Source of the DNA: Variovorax paradoxus | Lineage (GTDB): Bacteria; Pseudomonadota; Gammaproteobacteria; Burkholderiales; Burkholderiaceae_C | Length of the DNA: 64,000 nt | Assembly: GCF_018614955.1 (NCBI RefSeq) | Contig: NZ_JAGGNV010000015.1 | Location: 62,001-126,000 of the forward strand | Reading direction: 5' to 3' | Shown: positions 17,024 to 25,306 of the stretch, one piece after another | Layout: every line of letters begins with the position of its first letter | How positions within the stretch are numbered: the stretch's first letter is position 1 | The notes under the pieces: model-generated | What the model saw: only the letters and a program-made list of their open reading frames with translations | Database searches by the model: none | Told to the model about the DNA's origin: nothing | Made by a program: the position numbers and the translations under genes

Positions 17024-18231
17024 GCGCGGGCTCCCTTGGTTTCCACCGCCAGCGGCGCAAGCGCAGAAGGCTCGACGCCCTGACCGGCGGCCATGGCGCG
17101 CTGCCCCTCGCGCCGGCCTTCGCTCGGCGCCTTCTCCCTGGACGCCCATTTCTTGATCAAGCCCACGATGCCGTTCGGCAGAAACAGCGTGACAGCAATG
17201 AAGAGGGCCCCGAGGAAGTAGAGCCAGTACTCGGGGTAGGCGACCGTGAGCCAGCTCTTGGCGCCGTTGACGATGAAGGCGCCGAGGATCGGGCCGATCA
17301 GCGTGGCGCGGCCGCCGACCGCGGCCCAGATCGCGATCTCGATCGAGTTGGCGGCGCTCATCTCGCCGGGATTGATGATGCCCACCTGCGGCACGTAGAG
17401 CGCGCCGGCCACGCCGCACATGACGGCCGAGATGACCCAGGTCGTGAGCTTGTAGGGCAGCGGGTTGTAGCCCGAGAACATCACGCGCGATTCGGCATCG
17501 CGAATCGCCTGCAGCACGCGGCCGAACTTGCTCGCGATCAGCCATCTGGCGAACAGGAAGAAGCCGAGCAGCGTGAGGCCGGTGAGCGCGAAGAGGGTCA
17601 TGCGCATCTCCTGCGTCGCGATCGGCACGCCGAGGATGCGCTTGAAGTCGGTAAAGCCGTTGTTGCCGCCGAAGCCGGTCTCGTTGCGGAAGAACAGCAG
17701 CATCGCCGCGAAGGTCATGGCCTGCGTGATGATCGAGAAGTACACGCCCTTGATGCGCGAGCGGAAGGCGAAGAACCCGAACACGAAGGCGATCAGGCCC
17801 GGCACCGCGACGATCAGCACCAGCGTGGCGACGAAGCTGTCGCTGAAGGTCCAGTGCCAGGGCAGCGTCTTCCAGTCGAGGAAGACCATGAAGTCCGGCA
17901 GGTCGCTCTTGTAGTTGCCGTCGCGGCCGATCTGGCGCATGAGGTACATGCCCATCATGTAGCCGCCCAATGCGAAGAAAAGGCCGTGGCCGAGAGACAG
18001 GATGCCGGTGTAGCCCCAGATCAGGTCCATGGCCAGCGCGCAGATGGCGTAGCACATGATCTTGCCGACGAGCGCCACCGCGTAGTCGCTCATGTGAAGC
18101 GGGCTGCCCGCGGGCACCAGCAGGTTGAGCACCGGCGCCAGCGCGCAGACGGCGATCAGCGCGACGAAGAAGGCGGTCCAGCCCTTGCCGCTCAGGAGCG
18201 GGCCCTTGGAAGGAAGTGCGACTCGGGTCAT
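17020..18231 (-). CDS. urtC: Urea ABC transporter permease UrtC
   Basis: A 403-residue LivM-type inner-membrane permease with about ten hydrophobic spans. The central block G-F-G-G-N-N-G-F-T-D-F and the V-G-G-R-A-T-L-I-G-P-I-L-G-A loop near the C-terminal third are UrtC marks. A basic, hydrophilic tail of about 40 residues ends the protein. It overlaps the upstream urtB gene by four bases and the downstream urtD gene by four, so urtB, urtC and urtD are translated as a coupled unit. Confidence 0.92.
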
Positions 18232-19811
18232 GCCTCGGCACTCCGACCTTTGACTGCGAAGATGCCCTGCGGCCGCTTCTGGATGAAGATGATGATGAAG
18301 ACCAGCACCGCGATCTTCGCGAGCACCGCGCCGGCCCAGCCCTCGATGAACTTGTTGAGCACGCCCAGCCCCATCGCCGCGTACACGGTGCCGGCAAGCT
18401 GGCCGACGCCGCCCATCACCACCACCATGAACGAATCGACGATGTAGCTCTGGCCGAGGTCGGGCCCCACGTTGCCGATCTGCGAGAGCGCGCAGCCCGC
18501 GAGCCCCGCGATGCCGGAGCCGAGCGCGAAGGCATAGGTGTCGATGCGTGCCGTGTTCACGCCCATGCAGGAGGCGATCGGCCGGTTCTGGGTGACGCCG
18601 CGCACGAAGAGGCCGAGGCGCGTGCGGCCGATGAGCCAGCCCATCGCCAAGAGCACCAGCCCCGCGAAGATGACGATGCAGATGCGGTTCCAGGGCAGCG
18701 TCACGTTGCTCAGCATCGTGAAGCCGCCGCTCATCCAGGCCGGGTTCTCGACGCCGACGTTCTGGGCGCCGAATAGCGAACGCACCAGCTGCTGCAGCAT
18801 CAGGCTGATGCCCCAGGTGGCGAGCAGGGTCTCGAGCGGGCGGCCGTAGAGGAAGCGGATCACGCCGCGCTCCAGCACGGCGCCGACCAGCGCCGAGGCC
18901 AGGAAGGCGACGGGAATCGCGGCCACCAGATACCAGCCGAAGGCGGCTTCGGGCATGTAGCGCTGGAAGATGCCCTGCATCACGTAGGTGGCGTAGGCGC
19001 CGATCATCATCAGCTCGCCGTGCGCCATGTTGATCACGCCCATCAGCCCGTAGGTGATGGCGAGGCCGAGCGCGGCCAGCAGCAGCACCGAGCCGAGGCT
19101 GATGCCGCTGAAGATCGCATTGATGCGGTCGCCCCAGACCAGCGCGCCGTCGATGCTGCGAATGGACGCATCGATGACAGCCTTGACCTCGGGGTCGGTC
19201 TCGTCGGCAAGCCGCTGGTTGAGCAGCAGCTTGGTGTCGGGATTGCGGCTCTCGCCGAGCGCCTTGGCCGCGGCGATGCGCTTGGCCTTGTCGGCGCTGC
19301 TCAGCATGCTGGCGGCGCGCACCAGTTCGAGCCGGGCCTTGATCCCTGCGTTGGTCTCGGCGGCCAGCGCCTTCTCGACCAATGGCAGGCGCGACTCGTC
19401 AGGCTCCTTGAAGAGCGCCTGCGCCGCCTCGGCGCGCACCGCTTCGTCCTTGCTCGTGAGCTTGAGCGCGGCCTGCGCGGCGTCGAGCGCGCCGCGCATC
19501 AGGTTGTTGTTGACCACGTCTTCGGCGTTCTCGGGCAGCTTCTGTTCGGCGCCGCTCACGGGGTCGTAGGCCTTGTCGTCCTTGATGACGAACACCTTGT
19601 CCTCGGTGTACTTGACCGCATCGTCGGTCATCGCTTGGATGAAGGCCGAAGTCTTCTCGTCGGCCGTGACGACGGCCTTGTTGAGCGCGGCGATGCGGTT
19701 TTCGGAATCGCCCGAAGCGATGGCCTTGGCTTCGTCGGCGGTCAGCGCGTGGGCGGCGCTTGTCAGCAGAAGCGCAGCAGCGAACGCGGATGAAAGAATG
19801 TTCCGGAGCAT
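18228..19811 (-). CDS. urtB: Urea ABC transporter permease UrtB with long periplasmic N-terminal domain
   Basis: A 527-residue permease. Residues 1-24 look like a signal peptide. Residues about 25-230 form a soluble, Ala/Lys/Glu-rich helical domain typical of UrtB but absent from LivH. The rest is a LivH-type membrane domain with the G-L-A-I-T-Y-G-L-M-G-V-I-N-M-A-H-G-E motif. I chose the ATG at 19811 because the sequence between it and an upstream ATG at 19862 lacks signal-peptide character and directly abuts the urtA-urtB hairpin. Neither start has a strong ribosome site. Confidence 0.9.
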   Translation of the reverse strand: MLRNILSSAFAAALLLTSAAHALTADEAKAIASGDSENRIAALNKAVVTADEKTSAFIQAMTDDAVKYTEDKVFVIKDDKAYDPVSGAEQKLPENAEDVVNNNLMRGALDAAQAALKLTSKDEAVRAEAAQALFKEPDESRLPLVEKALAAETNAGIKARLELVRAASMLSSADKAKRIAAAKALGESRNPDTKLLLNQRLADETDPEVKAVIDASIRSIDGALVWGDRINAIFSGISLGSVLLLAALGLAITYGLMGVINMAHGELMMIGAYATYVMQGIFQRYMPEAAFGWYLVAAIPVAFLASALVGAVLERGVIRFLYGRPLETLLATWGISLMLQQLVRSLFGAQNVGVENPAWMSGGFTMLSNVTLPWNRICIVIFAGLVLLAMGWLIGRTRLGLFVRGVTQNRPIASCMGVNTARIDTYAFALGSGIAGLAGCALSQIGNVGPDLGQSYIVDSFMVVVMGGVGQLAGTVYAAMGLGVLNKFIEGWAGAVLAKIAVLVFIIIFIQKRPQGIFAVKGRSAEA

Positions 19812-19863
19812 GGGAAGCCGGTGAGAAGAATCGAACAGGTGAAGGCGAACAACCTTCATCACG

Positions 19864-19889
19864 AAGCGGCGCGCCGTGGCGCGCCGCTT
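19864..19889 (-). promoter_or_regulatory. Strong GC hairpin between urtA and urtB (RNA stabiliser or attenuator)
   Basis: Two perfectly complementary 12-base arms (19864-19875 and 19878-19889, AAGCGGCGCGCC and its complement) flank a 2-base spacer, 11 bases after the urtA stop. No T-run follows on the minus strand, so it is not a classical terminator. Such hairpins after binding-protein genes usually protect the upstream mRNA or reduce read-through. Either would give more UrtA than UrtBCDE. Confidence 0.65.
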
Positions 19890-19900
19890 TCAGAGTCGAA

Positions 19901-21172
19901 CTACAGCGATTTGCCAGCCGGCTGATCCGGCTTCTTGTCGTTGCCTTCGATGTATGGGCTCCACGGCTTGGCCTTGACCGGACCCGGCGTCTTCCACACC
20001 ACGCCGAACTGGCCGTCGGCCTTGATCTCGCCGATGAACACGCTCTTGTGCAGGTGATGGTTCTTCTCGTCCATCTTCGAGACGATGCCCGAAGGCGCGG
20101 TGAAGGTCTGGCCCGCCATCGCCGCGATCACCTTGTCGGTGTCGGTGCTCTTGGCCTTCTCGACTGCCTGCTTCCACATGTGGATGCCGATGTAGGTGGC
20201 TTCCATCGGATCGTTGGTGAGCGGCTTGTCCTTGTGGCCGGCGATGTTCTTGGCCTTGGCGTAGTCGCTCCACTGCTTGATGAACGCCGTGTTGGTCGGG
20301 TTCTTGATCGACATGAAGTAGTTCCATGCGGCCAGGTGGCCCACCAGCGGCTTGGTGTCGACGCCGCGCAGTTCCTCTTCGCCGACCGAGAAGGCGACCA
20401 CCGGCACGTCCTTGGCCTTCAGGCCGGCATTGCCGAGCTCCTTGTAGAAGGGCACGTTGGAGTCGCCGTTGATGGTCGACACCACGGCCGTCTTGCCGCC
20501 GGAAGAAAACTTCTTGATGTCGGCCACGATGGTCTGGTAGTCGCTGTGGCCGAAGGGCGTGTACTTCTCGTCGATGTCCGAATCCTTCACGCCCTTGCTC
20601 TTGAGGTAGGCGCGCAGGATCTTGTTGGTGGTGCGCGGGTAGACGTAGTCGGTGCCCAGCAGCACCCAGCGCTTGGCGCCGCCGCCGTCCTTGCTCATCA
20701 GGTAGTCGACCGCCGGAATGGCCTGCTGGTTGGGCGCGGCGCCGGTATAGAACACGTTCTTGCTGAGCTCTTCACCCTCGTACTGCACGGGGTAGAACAG
20801 GAGGCCGTTCATTTCCTCGACCACCGGCAGCACCGACTTGCGCGACACCGAGGTCCAGCAGCCGAAGATCACCGAGACCTTGTCCTGGCCGAGCAGCTGC
20901 TTGGTCTTCTCGGCGAAGAGCGGCCAGTTGGAGGCCGGGTCGACCACCACGGGCTCGAGCTTCTTGCCGAGCACGCCGCCCTTGGCGTTGATCTCGTCGA
21001 TCGCCATGAGCACGGTGTCCTTGAGCACGGTTTCCGAGATCGCCATCGTGCCCGACAGCGAGTGCAGCACGCCGACCTTGATGGTGTCGGCCGCGAAGGC
21101 CGGCACGGCCGACAGGCTGGCAAGCGCCACGGCGGCGGTGAGCGCCTTGAGGGTGAAACGACGTTGTTGCAT
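19901..21172 (-). CDS. urtA: Urea ABC transporter substrate-binding protein UrtA
   Basis: A 423-residue periplasmic binding protein of the LivJ/AmiC fold. Residues 1-27 are a signal peptide ending A-F-A. The mature protein starts D-T-I-K-V-G-V-L-H-S-L-S-G-T-M-A-I-S-E, the classic UrtA N-terminus, and has the W-T-S-V-S-R-K-S-V-L-P block used in urea binding. AAGGAG lies 6 bases before the ATG at 21172. It is the first gene of the operon; the 88 bases upstream should hold the promoter, though I see no clear sigma-54 -24/-12 pair there. Confidence 0.93.
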   Translation of the reverse strand: MQQRRFTLKALTAAVALASLSAVPAFAADTIKVGVLHSLSGTMAISETVLKDTVLMAIDEINAKGGVLGKKLEPVVVDPASNWPLFAEKTKQLLGQDKVSVIFGCWTSVSRKSVLPVVEEMNGLLFYPVQYEGEELSKNVFYTGAAPNQQAIPAVDYLMSKDGGGAKRWVLLGTDYVYPRTTNKILRAYLKSKGVKDSDIDEKYTPFGHSDYQTIVADIKKFSSGGKTAVVSTINGDSNVPFYKELGNAGLKAKDVPVVAFSVGEEELRGVDTKPLVGHLAAWNYFMSIKNPTNTAFIKQWSDYAKAKNIAGHKDKPLTNDPMEATYIGIHMWKQAVEKAKSTDTDKVIAAMAGQTFTAPSGIVSKMDEKNHHLHKSVFIGEIKADGQFGVVWKTPGPVKAKPWSPYIEGNDKKPDQPAGKSL

Positions 21173-21260
21173 GAAGACTCCTTCTCCTGGTGGTTTGAAC
21201 GATGGAGGGAGTCTGCGGAATCGGTCACACAGCGGGAATACGCCGGGTGGCGTACAAGGC

Positions 21261-21706
21261 TCAGCCGCGCAGGAGGTTCGGATGATTTCTTTTCAGATGC
21301 TTCTTCAGCATCTCCAGCAAGCTCTTCGCCTGTCCCCTGCACTCCTCCGCCATGTCCGCAGTGACGACGTCGCCCGTGTAGTCGTTCGAGTTGCGCTTGC
21401 GGCGCAAGGCATCCAGGACGACCCACGCATCGTTGGCAATGCCCATCGTCAGCGGCAAGGACTGGATCAAGGTGGCGTGATGTCCTGGTTCACTGGTGGA
21501 CGGCCGGTAACCCGACGCGATCATGGCGGCCAATGCGCACTGCATACTGCTTTGTAGGCCGCATCGAACCGGTTTTCGTCACTGACCTGGGTCACGGCCG
21601 AATCGGCCAGGTTGCGCTCGATCGACGCCAGCAGCCGCTTGATCTCAAGTGCGGTGGCGACGTGCGCCTTGAGCCTTCCGATGCTCAACAAGTTCTGCAA
21701 AGTCAT
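21261..21706 (-). pseudogene. HEPN-domain protein gene (HepT-like), broken by a frameshift
   Basis: Two overlapping reading frames together encode one HEPN-like protein of about 148 residues. The first (start 21706) reads through a helix E-I-K-R-L-L-A-S-I-E-R-N-L-A-D-S to R-F-D-A-A-Y-K-A, then stops at 21521. The second (from 21545) supplies the expected continuation: M-Q-C-A-L-A-A-M-I-A-S-G-Y-R-P-S, G-H-H-A-T, and the R-R-K-R-N-S-N-D-Y block that holds the R-x4-Y-type catalytic region of HEPN RNases. One base appears to be missing around 21540-21555. No slippery heptamer is evident. The first codons overlap the 3' end of the MNT gene upstream. It could be real decay or a sequencing error. 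Confidence 0.75.
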
Positions 21707-22274
21707 TTTCTTCCCCCTTCAGCCATATCTTGGGGCCGGCGGCGACGTTGACCGCGAAGCCCTGCCCTTCCTTCAGCTTCCTTGCGAAATCCGCCACGCT
21801 CATGGGCGTGGGATTCACCTCTCGGCCCAAGGTCGCCTGGGCTTCGGTCAAGGCCAAGGCGACATCGGCGAATCCTGCGCTTCCCAGCACCATCACGTCG
21901 ACGTCGCTGCGTGGGCTCTCCGCGCCCGAGGCCATCGAGCCATAGACGAAGGCCAGCGACACCGATTCGCCAAGGGGGGACAGCGCATCACGCAGCACGT
22001 CGGCGACCCCGGCCGTCTTCCGAAGCAAGCCGGCGAGTTCATTGAACACCGGGCTTTGCGCGTTTGCCTGGTAGTGAACCTGGCGGCCGACCTCGCTGCG
22101 CCGCAACAGCCCGGCATCGCTCAGGCCGCGCAGTTCTCGATGCAGCGAGCCGGCCGACGCGCCCGTCAGGCGTGCCAGCTCTCGTACGTGCAGCGCCTTC
22201 TCCGGGTGCAGAAACAGGTCGGCCAACACGCGCGAACGTGTCTGACCCAGCAGATATTCGGCAATACCAGTCAT
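21645..22274 (-). CDS. Winged-helix plus minimal nucleotidyltransferase (MNT) protein, antitoxin-like
   Basis: A 209-residue fusion. Residues 1 to about 75 form an ArsR-like winged helix (H-V-R-E-L-A-R-L-T-G-A-S-A-G-S-L-H-R-E-L, then the wing G-L-L-R-R-S-E-V-G-R). Residues about 103-160 carry the polymerase-beta nucleotidyltransferase motif Gly112-Ser113 and Asp124-x-Asp126. Paired MNT proteins adenylylate and silence HEPN RNase toxins (HepT/MntA). The adjoining gene encodes a HEPN protein and overlaps this one by 62 bases. The winged helix suggests it also represses its own promoter, and a 40-bp palindrome covers its start codon. Confidence 0.85.
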   Translation of the reverse strand: MTGIAEYLLGQTRSRVLADLFLHPEKALHVRELARLTGASAGSLHRELRGLSDAGLLRRSEVGRQVHYQANAQSPVFNELAGLLRKTAGVADVLRDALSPLGESVSLAFVYGSMASGAESPRSDVDVMVLGSAGFADVALALTEAQATLGREVNPTPMSVADFARKLKEGQGFAVNVAAGPKIWLKGEENDFAELVEHRKAQGARRHRT

Positions 22275-22313
22275 GTTCTCAATTTTGCTTCAATTGTAGC
22301 AATTATGAGAACA
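22274..22313. promoter_or_regulatory. 40-bp near-perfect palindrome over the start of the wHTH-MNT gene, putative operator
   Basis: The sequence is symmetrical about 22293/22294, with 16 of 20 pairs complementary. The outer arms are TGTTCTCA and TGAGAACA, and the inner arms TTGCT and AGCAA flank a central CAATTG. It is A/T-rich in a GC-rich genome, begins at the A of the ATG of the MNT gene and extends upstream. This is what an autoregulatory site for the gene's own winged-helix domain would look like. Confidence 0.7.
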
Positions 22314-22324
22314 TCCTAAATCCG

Positions 22325-23176
22325 TCACGTGAAGAACGCCCTCGCATAGTTGATCGGCGCATGGTCCGCCAGGTCGCGCAGCAGCACGGCGCCGCGGCGC
22401 CAGGCATGGTCGATCACGTAGCGGGTGCGGCCCTGGGTGCGGTCGGCCTCGATGAAGCTGGCGTCGGGGTTGTGCAGGCACTCGCCGGCGCAGGTGATAT
22501 AGCTGGTGGCCCCCGCATGCGCATAGAGCGAAAAGGCGGGCGGCAGTTGGGTCACGAGATCGCAGCCGTCGACCAGGCGCACGATCTCGACCCCGGCGAG
22601 GGACGCGACGAACTCGGTGTTGCCCACGCGCGGCGAGCCCAGCGTGACCAGCAGGGTCGGCGGCAGAAGGGTCGCGATCAGCGTCGCGAGCGCGCCGCCG
22701 AGGCTGTGGCCGGCGAGGATCAAGGCGCTGCGGCCGGCAGCCTCGCCTTCCGCCCACTCGCGCACCGCGGGCCACAGGGCGCGCGCCGAACGCGCGAAGC
22801 CCGCGTGCACGCGGCCGCCGGCTTCGGGCCAGTCGACCTGGTGCGCCTGCAGGTTGGTCGCGTGATCGCGAATCTCGTCGGGCTGCGTGCCGCGGAATGC
22901 GACCAGCGCGCTGCCGTCGGCATGCAGGGCGGCAAAGGCGAAGCCGTGGGTCTCGGCATGCGCGATGAGCGTCGGCGCGCCGAAGCCGGCGTGGCGCAGC
23001 GCCTCGGTCAAACGCCGCCGCTCGGCCTCCGAAGTCTCGGCGCGGTAGTAGGCGAGCCGCGCGGCCTCGACAGCCCATTGCGTGGGCGTGTAGCTCCCGC
23101 CGGGCTCGAACAGCGTCTCGCGCCGCTCGGGCGAGTAGAGCGCGGTGCGACTGGGGTCGTAAGGAACGCCGGGCAT
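22325..23176 (-). CDS. Class 3 lipase family protein
   Basis: A 283-residue alpha/beta hydrolase. The nucleophile is Ser158 in G-H-S-L-G-G, preceded by the L-V-A-F-R-G-T strand typical of fungal-type class 3 lipases. The acid is probably Asp in V-D-G-C-D-L-V-T-Q-L-P-P and the base His in the C-terminal D-H-A-P-I-N-Y. No clear signal peptide is present, so it may act in the cytoplasm or be exported by an unknown route. It lies 4 bases after the esterase gene on the same strand, suggesting a two-gene lipid or polyester hydrolase operon. Confidence 0.82.
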   Translation of the reverse strand: MPGVPYDPSRTALYSPERRETLFEPGGSYTPTQWAVEAARLAYYRAETSEAERRRLTEALRHAGFGAPTLIAHAETHGFAFAALHADGSALVAFRGTQPDEIRDHATNLQAHQVDWPEAGGRVHAGFARSARALWPAVREWAEGEAAGRSALILAGHSLGGALATLIATLLPPTLLVTLGSPRVGNTEFVASLAGVEIVRLVDGCDLVTQLPPAFSLYAHAGATSYITCAGECLHNPDASFIEADRTQGRTRYVIDHAWRRGAVLLRDLADHAPINYARAFFT

Positions 23177-23180
23177 GGCG

Positions 23181-24227
23181 TCAGGCCGCCGCGACCGCCT
23201 TGAACTGCTTGGCCGCAAAGGCCCAGATCAGGCGCGTGGCGTTCGGCCCGGCGGCGTCGCTGAAGGGCAACCGCGGCGCCCCGCCGCTCCATGCATGGCC
23301 CAGGCCGGCCACCTCGCACAGCATCACGAAGGTGCGGCCGCTGCGCTTGAACTCGGTCACGCGCATCGCATGCCGCTTGCCGCGCTGCAGCGTGCGTTCG
23401 GCGCCCGGCTTGGCGCCGGTGGCCGTGGCCCAGACCTCCGCCGTGCTGCCCGCATTGCTGGCCGAGACCACGACGTCGGCATCGCCGTGCAGCACCAGCA
23501 GGGGCGGCAGCGTTGTGAAGGCGGCGGCAGCGCCCATGGCCTTGCCGACCGCGGTCGCGGGCATGGGCGGCACGTGGCGCCCGCGCATGGCGCCCAGCGC
23601 GGTGGCCGGCGATCGGGCGGCACCGGGCGCCACGCCGGAGTGCATGGCCAGCGCCTTGAAGCGCACCGGGTAGCGAGTGGCCAGCAGGGCGGCCATGCTG
23701 GCGCCGGCGGAGAGGCCGGCCACGGCGACGCGCTCGCGGTCCACCGGATAGAGCATGCAGGCCTGGTCGAGCGCGGCCATCAGGGTCGCGGCTTCGGCAT
23801 CGGCCTTGCCGGAGCGCCGGTCGTACCAGTTCCAGCAGCCCTGCGGATGGGCGAGCCGGTCCTGCTCGGGGTAGAGCACGAAGAAGCGCTCGCGTGCCGC
23901 GAGCAGGTTCATGCGCGTGCTGACCGCGAAGTCGCGCCCGGTCTGTCCGCAGCCATGCAGCATCACCAGCAGCGGCAAGCGTTCACCGCTCTGGAGATCG
24001 GGCGGCCGGTACAAGTGATAGCGGCGCGCACCGCCGGGGCCGATGGCCATGCCGGAAAGCCAGTCGCCGGGACCGCGCGGCGGCTTGAGCTGCTTGGCGG
24101 CGGCGCGCGTCACCTCTCCCGCGATGCGCGTGCCGCTGCGCAGCGTGGCATTGGTGAGCGCCTTCAGGCTGCGCTGGTAGGCGCGACTGAATGCCGAAGA
24201 GGCGAAGGTCGGGGGGCGACGGGCCAT
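23181..24227 (-). CDS. Poly(3-hydroxybutyrate) depolymerase/LpqC-type esterase
   Basis: A 348-residue alpha/beta hydrolase of the PHB-depolymerase catalytic family. The oxyanion-hole block is L-L-V-M-L-H-G-C-G-Q-T. The nucleophile is Ser173 in G-L-S-A-G-A-S. The likely acid lies in V-L-H-G-D-A-D, and the base in G-L-G-H-A-W-S-G-G. The W-N-W-Y-D motif after residue 131 is also typical. An N-terminal basic stretch rather than a signal peptide suggests an intracellular enzyme. I chose the ATG at 24227 over 24251 because the residues before it look unrelated. The substrate could be PHB oligomers or aromatic esters. Confidence 0.85.
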   Translation of the reverse strand: MARRPPTFASSAFSRAYQRSLKALTNATLRSGTRIAGEVTRAAAKQLKPPRGPGDWLSGMAIGPGGARRYHLYRPPDLQSGERLPLLVMLHGCGQTGRDFAVSTRMNLLAARERFFVLYPEQDRLAHPQGCWNWYDRRSGKADAEAATLMAALDQACMLYPVDRERVAVAGLSAGASMAALLATRYPVRFKALAMHSGVAPGAARSPATALGAMRGRHVPPMPATAVGKAMGAAAAFTTLPPLLVLHGDADVVVSASNAGSTAEVWATATGAKPGAERTLQRGKRHAMRVTEFKRSGRTFVMLCEVAGLGHAWSGGAPRLPFSDAAGPNATRLIWAFAAKQFKAVAAA

Positions 24228-24291
24228 GGTGCATGCATAGGCCGGATCCACCGGCCCAGCACACCTTAGCAGCTTCTGCGCCTAGCCTAGG

Positions 24292-25209
24292 CTAGTACAC
24301 CTCGGGCACGTACATCGACTCCGGCACCGGCTGGCGCAGGTAGTCGGCATTGCGCACCCGCGCCGGCAGTTCGACGGGCGGGTGCGGCACCTCGTGGTAG
24401 GGCAGCTGGTCCAGCAGGTGGTTGATGCAGTTCAGGCGCGCCTTCTTCTTGTCGACCGCCTGCACCATCCACCAGGGCGCCTCGGGGATGTGGGTGCGCT
24501 CGAGCATGGTTTCCTTGGCCTTGGTGTACTCCTCCCAGCGGCGGCGGGATTCCAGGTCCATCGGGCTCAGTTTCCACTGCTTGAGCGGGTCGTGGATGCG
24601 GCCCAGGAAGCGCATGTGCTGCTCTTCGTCGGTGATCGAGAACCAGTACTTGATGAGCTTGATGCCCGAACGCACCAGCATGCGCTCGAAGTCGGGCACG
24701 GTGCGGAAGAATTCCTCGTACTCGTCGTCGGTGCAGAAGCCCATCACCCGCTCGACGCCGGCGCGGTTGTACCAGCTGCGGTCGAACAGCACGATCTCGC
24801 CCGCGGCCGGCAGATGGGCCACATAGCGCTGGAAGTACCACTGCGTGCGCTCGCGGTCGTTGGGCGCCGGCAGCGCCGCCACGCGGGCCACGCGCGGGTT
24901 GAGCCGCTGCGTGATGCGCTTGATCACGCCGCCCTTGCCCGCCGCGTCGCGGCCCTCGAACAGGATCACGACCTTCTGCCGGCTGTGCTGCACCCAGTCC
25001 TGCAGCTTGACCAGTTCGCCCTGCAGGCGGAAGAGTTCCTTGAAATAGGCCTGGCGCGCGGCCTTGTCGGCGGTGCGGCCCGATTCGAGCTCCTCGAGGT
25101 TGCGATCCTCGATCTCGAGCTCGAACTCCTCGTCGTAGCTGTCGACGAGGTCGCGGGCAATGCGCCCCATCAGGTCGTTGTGGTCGCTGAGGGTGCTGGG
25201 CAGCGTCAT
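24292..25209 (-). CDS. ppk2: Polyphosphate kinase 2 (PPK2), single-domain
   Basis: A 305-residue kinase that transfers phosphate between polyphosphate and nucleotides. Walker A is Glu85-Gly86-Arg87-Asp88-Ala-Ala-Gly-Lys92-Gly. Walker B is L-F-D-R-S-W-Y-N-R around Asp143. The lid has R-R-R-W-E-E-Y. The C-terminal W-W-M-V-Q-A-V-D-K-K-K-A-R-L-N block marks class I PPK2, which usually favours diphosphate nucleotides. An acidic N-terminal region of about 50 residues precedes the domain. It is divergent from the CorA-type gene, from which it is separated by 97 bases. Confidence 0.9.
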   Translation of the reverse strand: MTLPSTLSDHNDLMGRIARDLVDSYDEEFELEIEDRNLEELESGRTADKAARQAYFKELFRLQGELVKLQDWVQHSRQKVVILFEGRDAAGKGGVIKRITQRLNPRVARVAALPAPNDRERTQWYFQRYVAHLPAAGEIVLFDRSWYNRAGVERVMGFCTDDEYEEFFRTVPDFERMLVRSGIKLIKYWFSITDEEQHMRFLGRIHDPLKQWKLSPMDLESRRRWEEYTKAKETMLERTHIPEAPWWMVQAVDKKKARLNCINHLLDQLPYHEVPHPPVELPARVRNADYLRQPVPESMYVPEVY

Positions 25210-25285
25210 GGTCGGCTCGAAACGGGGAAAACCCCATGCTGCCCCGCCTGCATGACGAACACGTGACAGAAAAGGCGCTTTCGGC

Positions 25286-25300
25286 GTGTCGTCACGACAC
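25286..25300. promoter_or_regulatory. 15-bp perfect palindrome upstream of the CorA-family gene
   Basis: The sequence GTGTCGT-C-ACGACAC is a perfect inverted repeat, ending 6 bases before the ATG at 25307 in the divergent ppk2/corA gap. It could be an operator for metal- or stress-responsive control, or the foot of a short RNA hairpin that masks translation initiation. No ribosome-binding site is visible for the downstream gene. Confidence 0.4.
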
Positions 25301-25306
25301 TGACAT

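Noticed and set aside
21173-21260. Sigma-54 (NtrC-type) promoter for urtA
   Set aside because: Expected from biology, but no GG-N10-GC arrangement was found by eye in the upstream gap.
21521-21560. Programmed ribosomal frameshift in the HEPN gene
   Set aside because: No X-XXY-YYZ slippery heptamer or stimulatory structure is apparent at the junction; a lost base is simpler.
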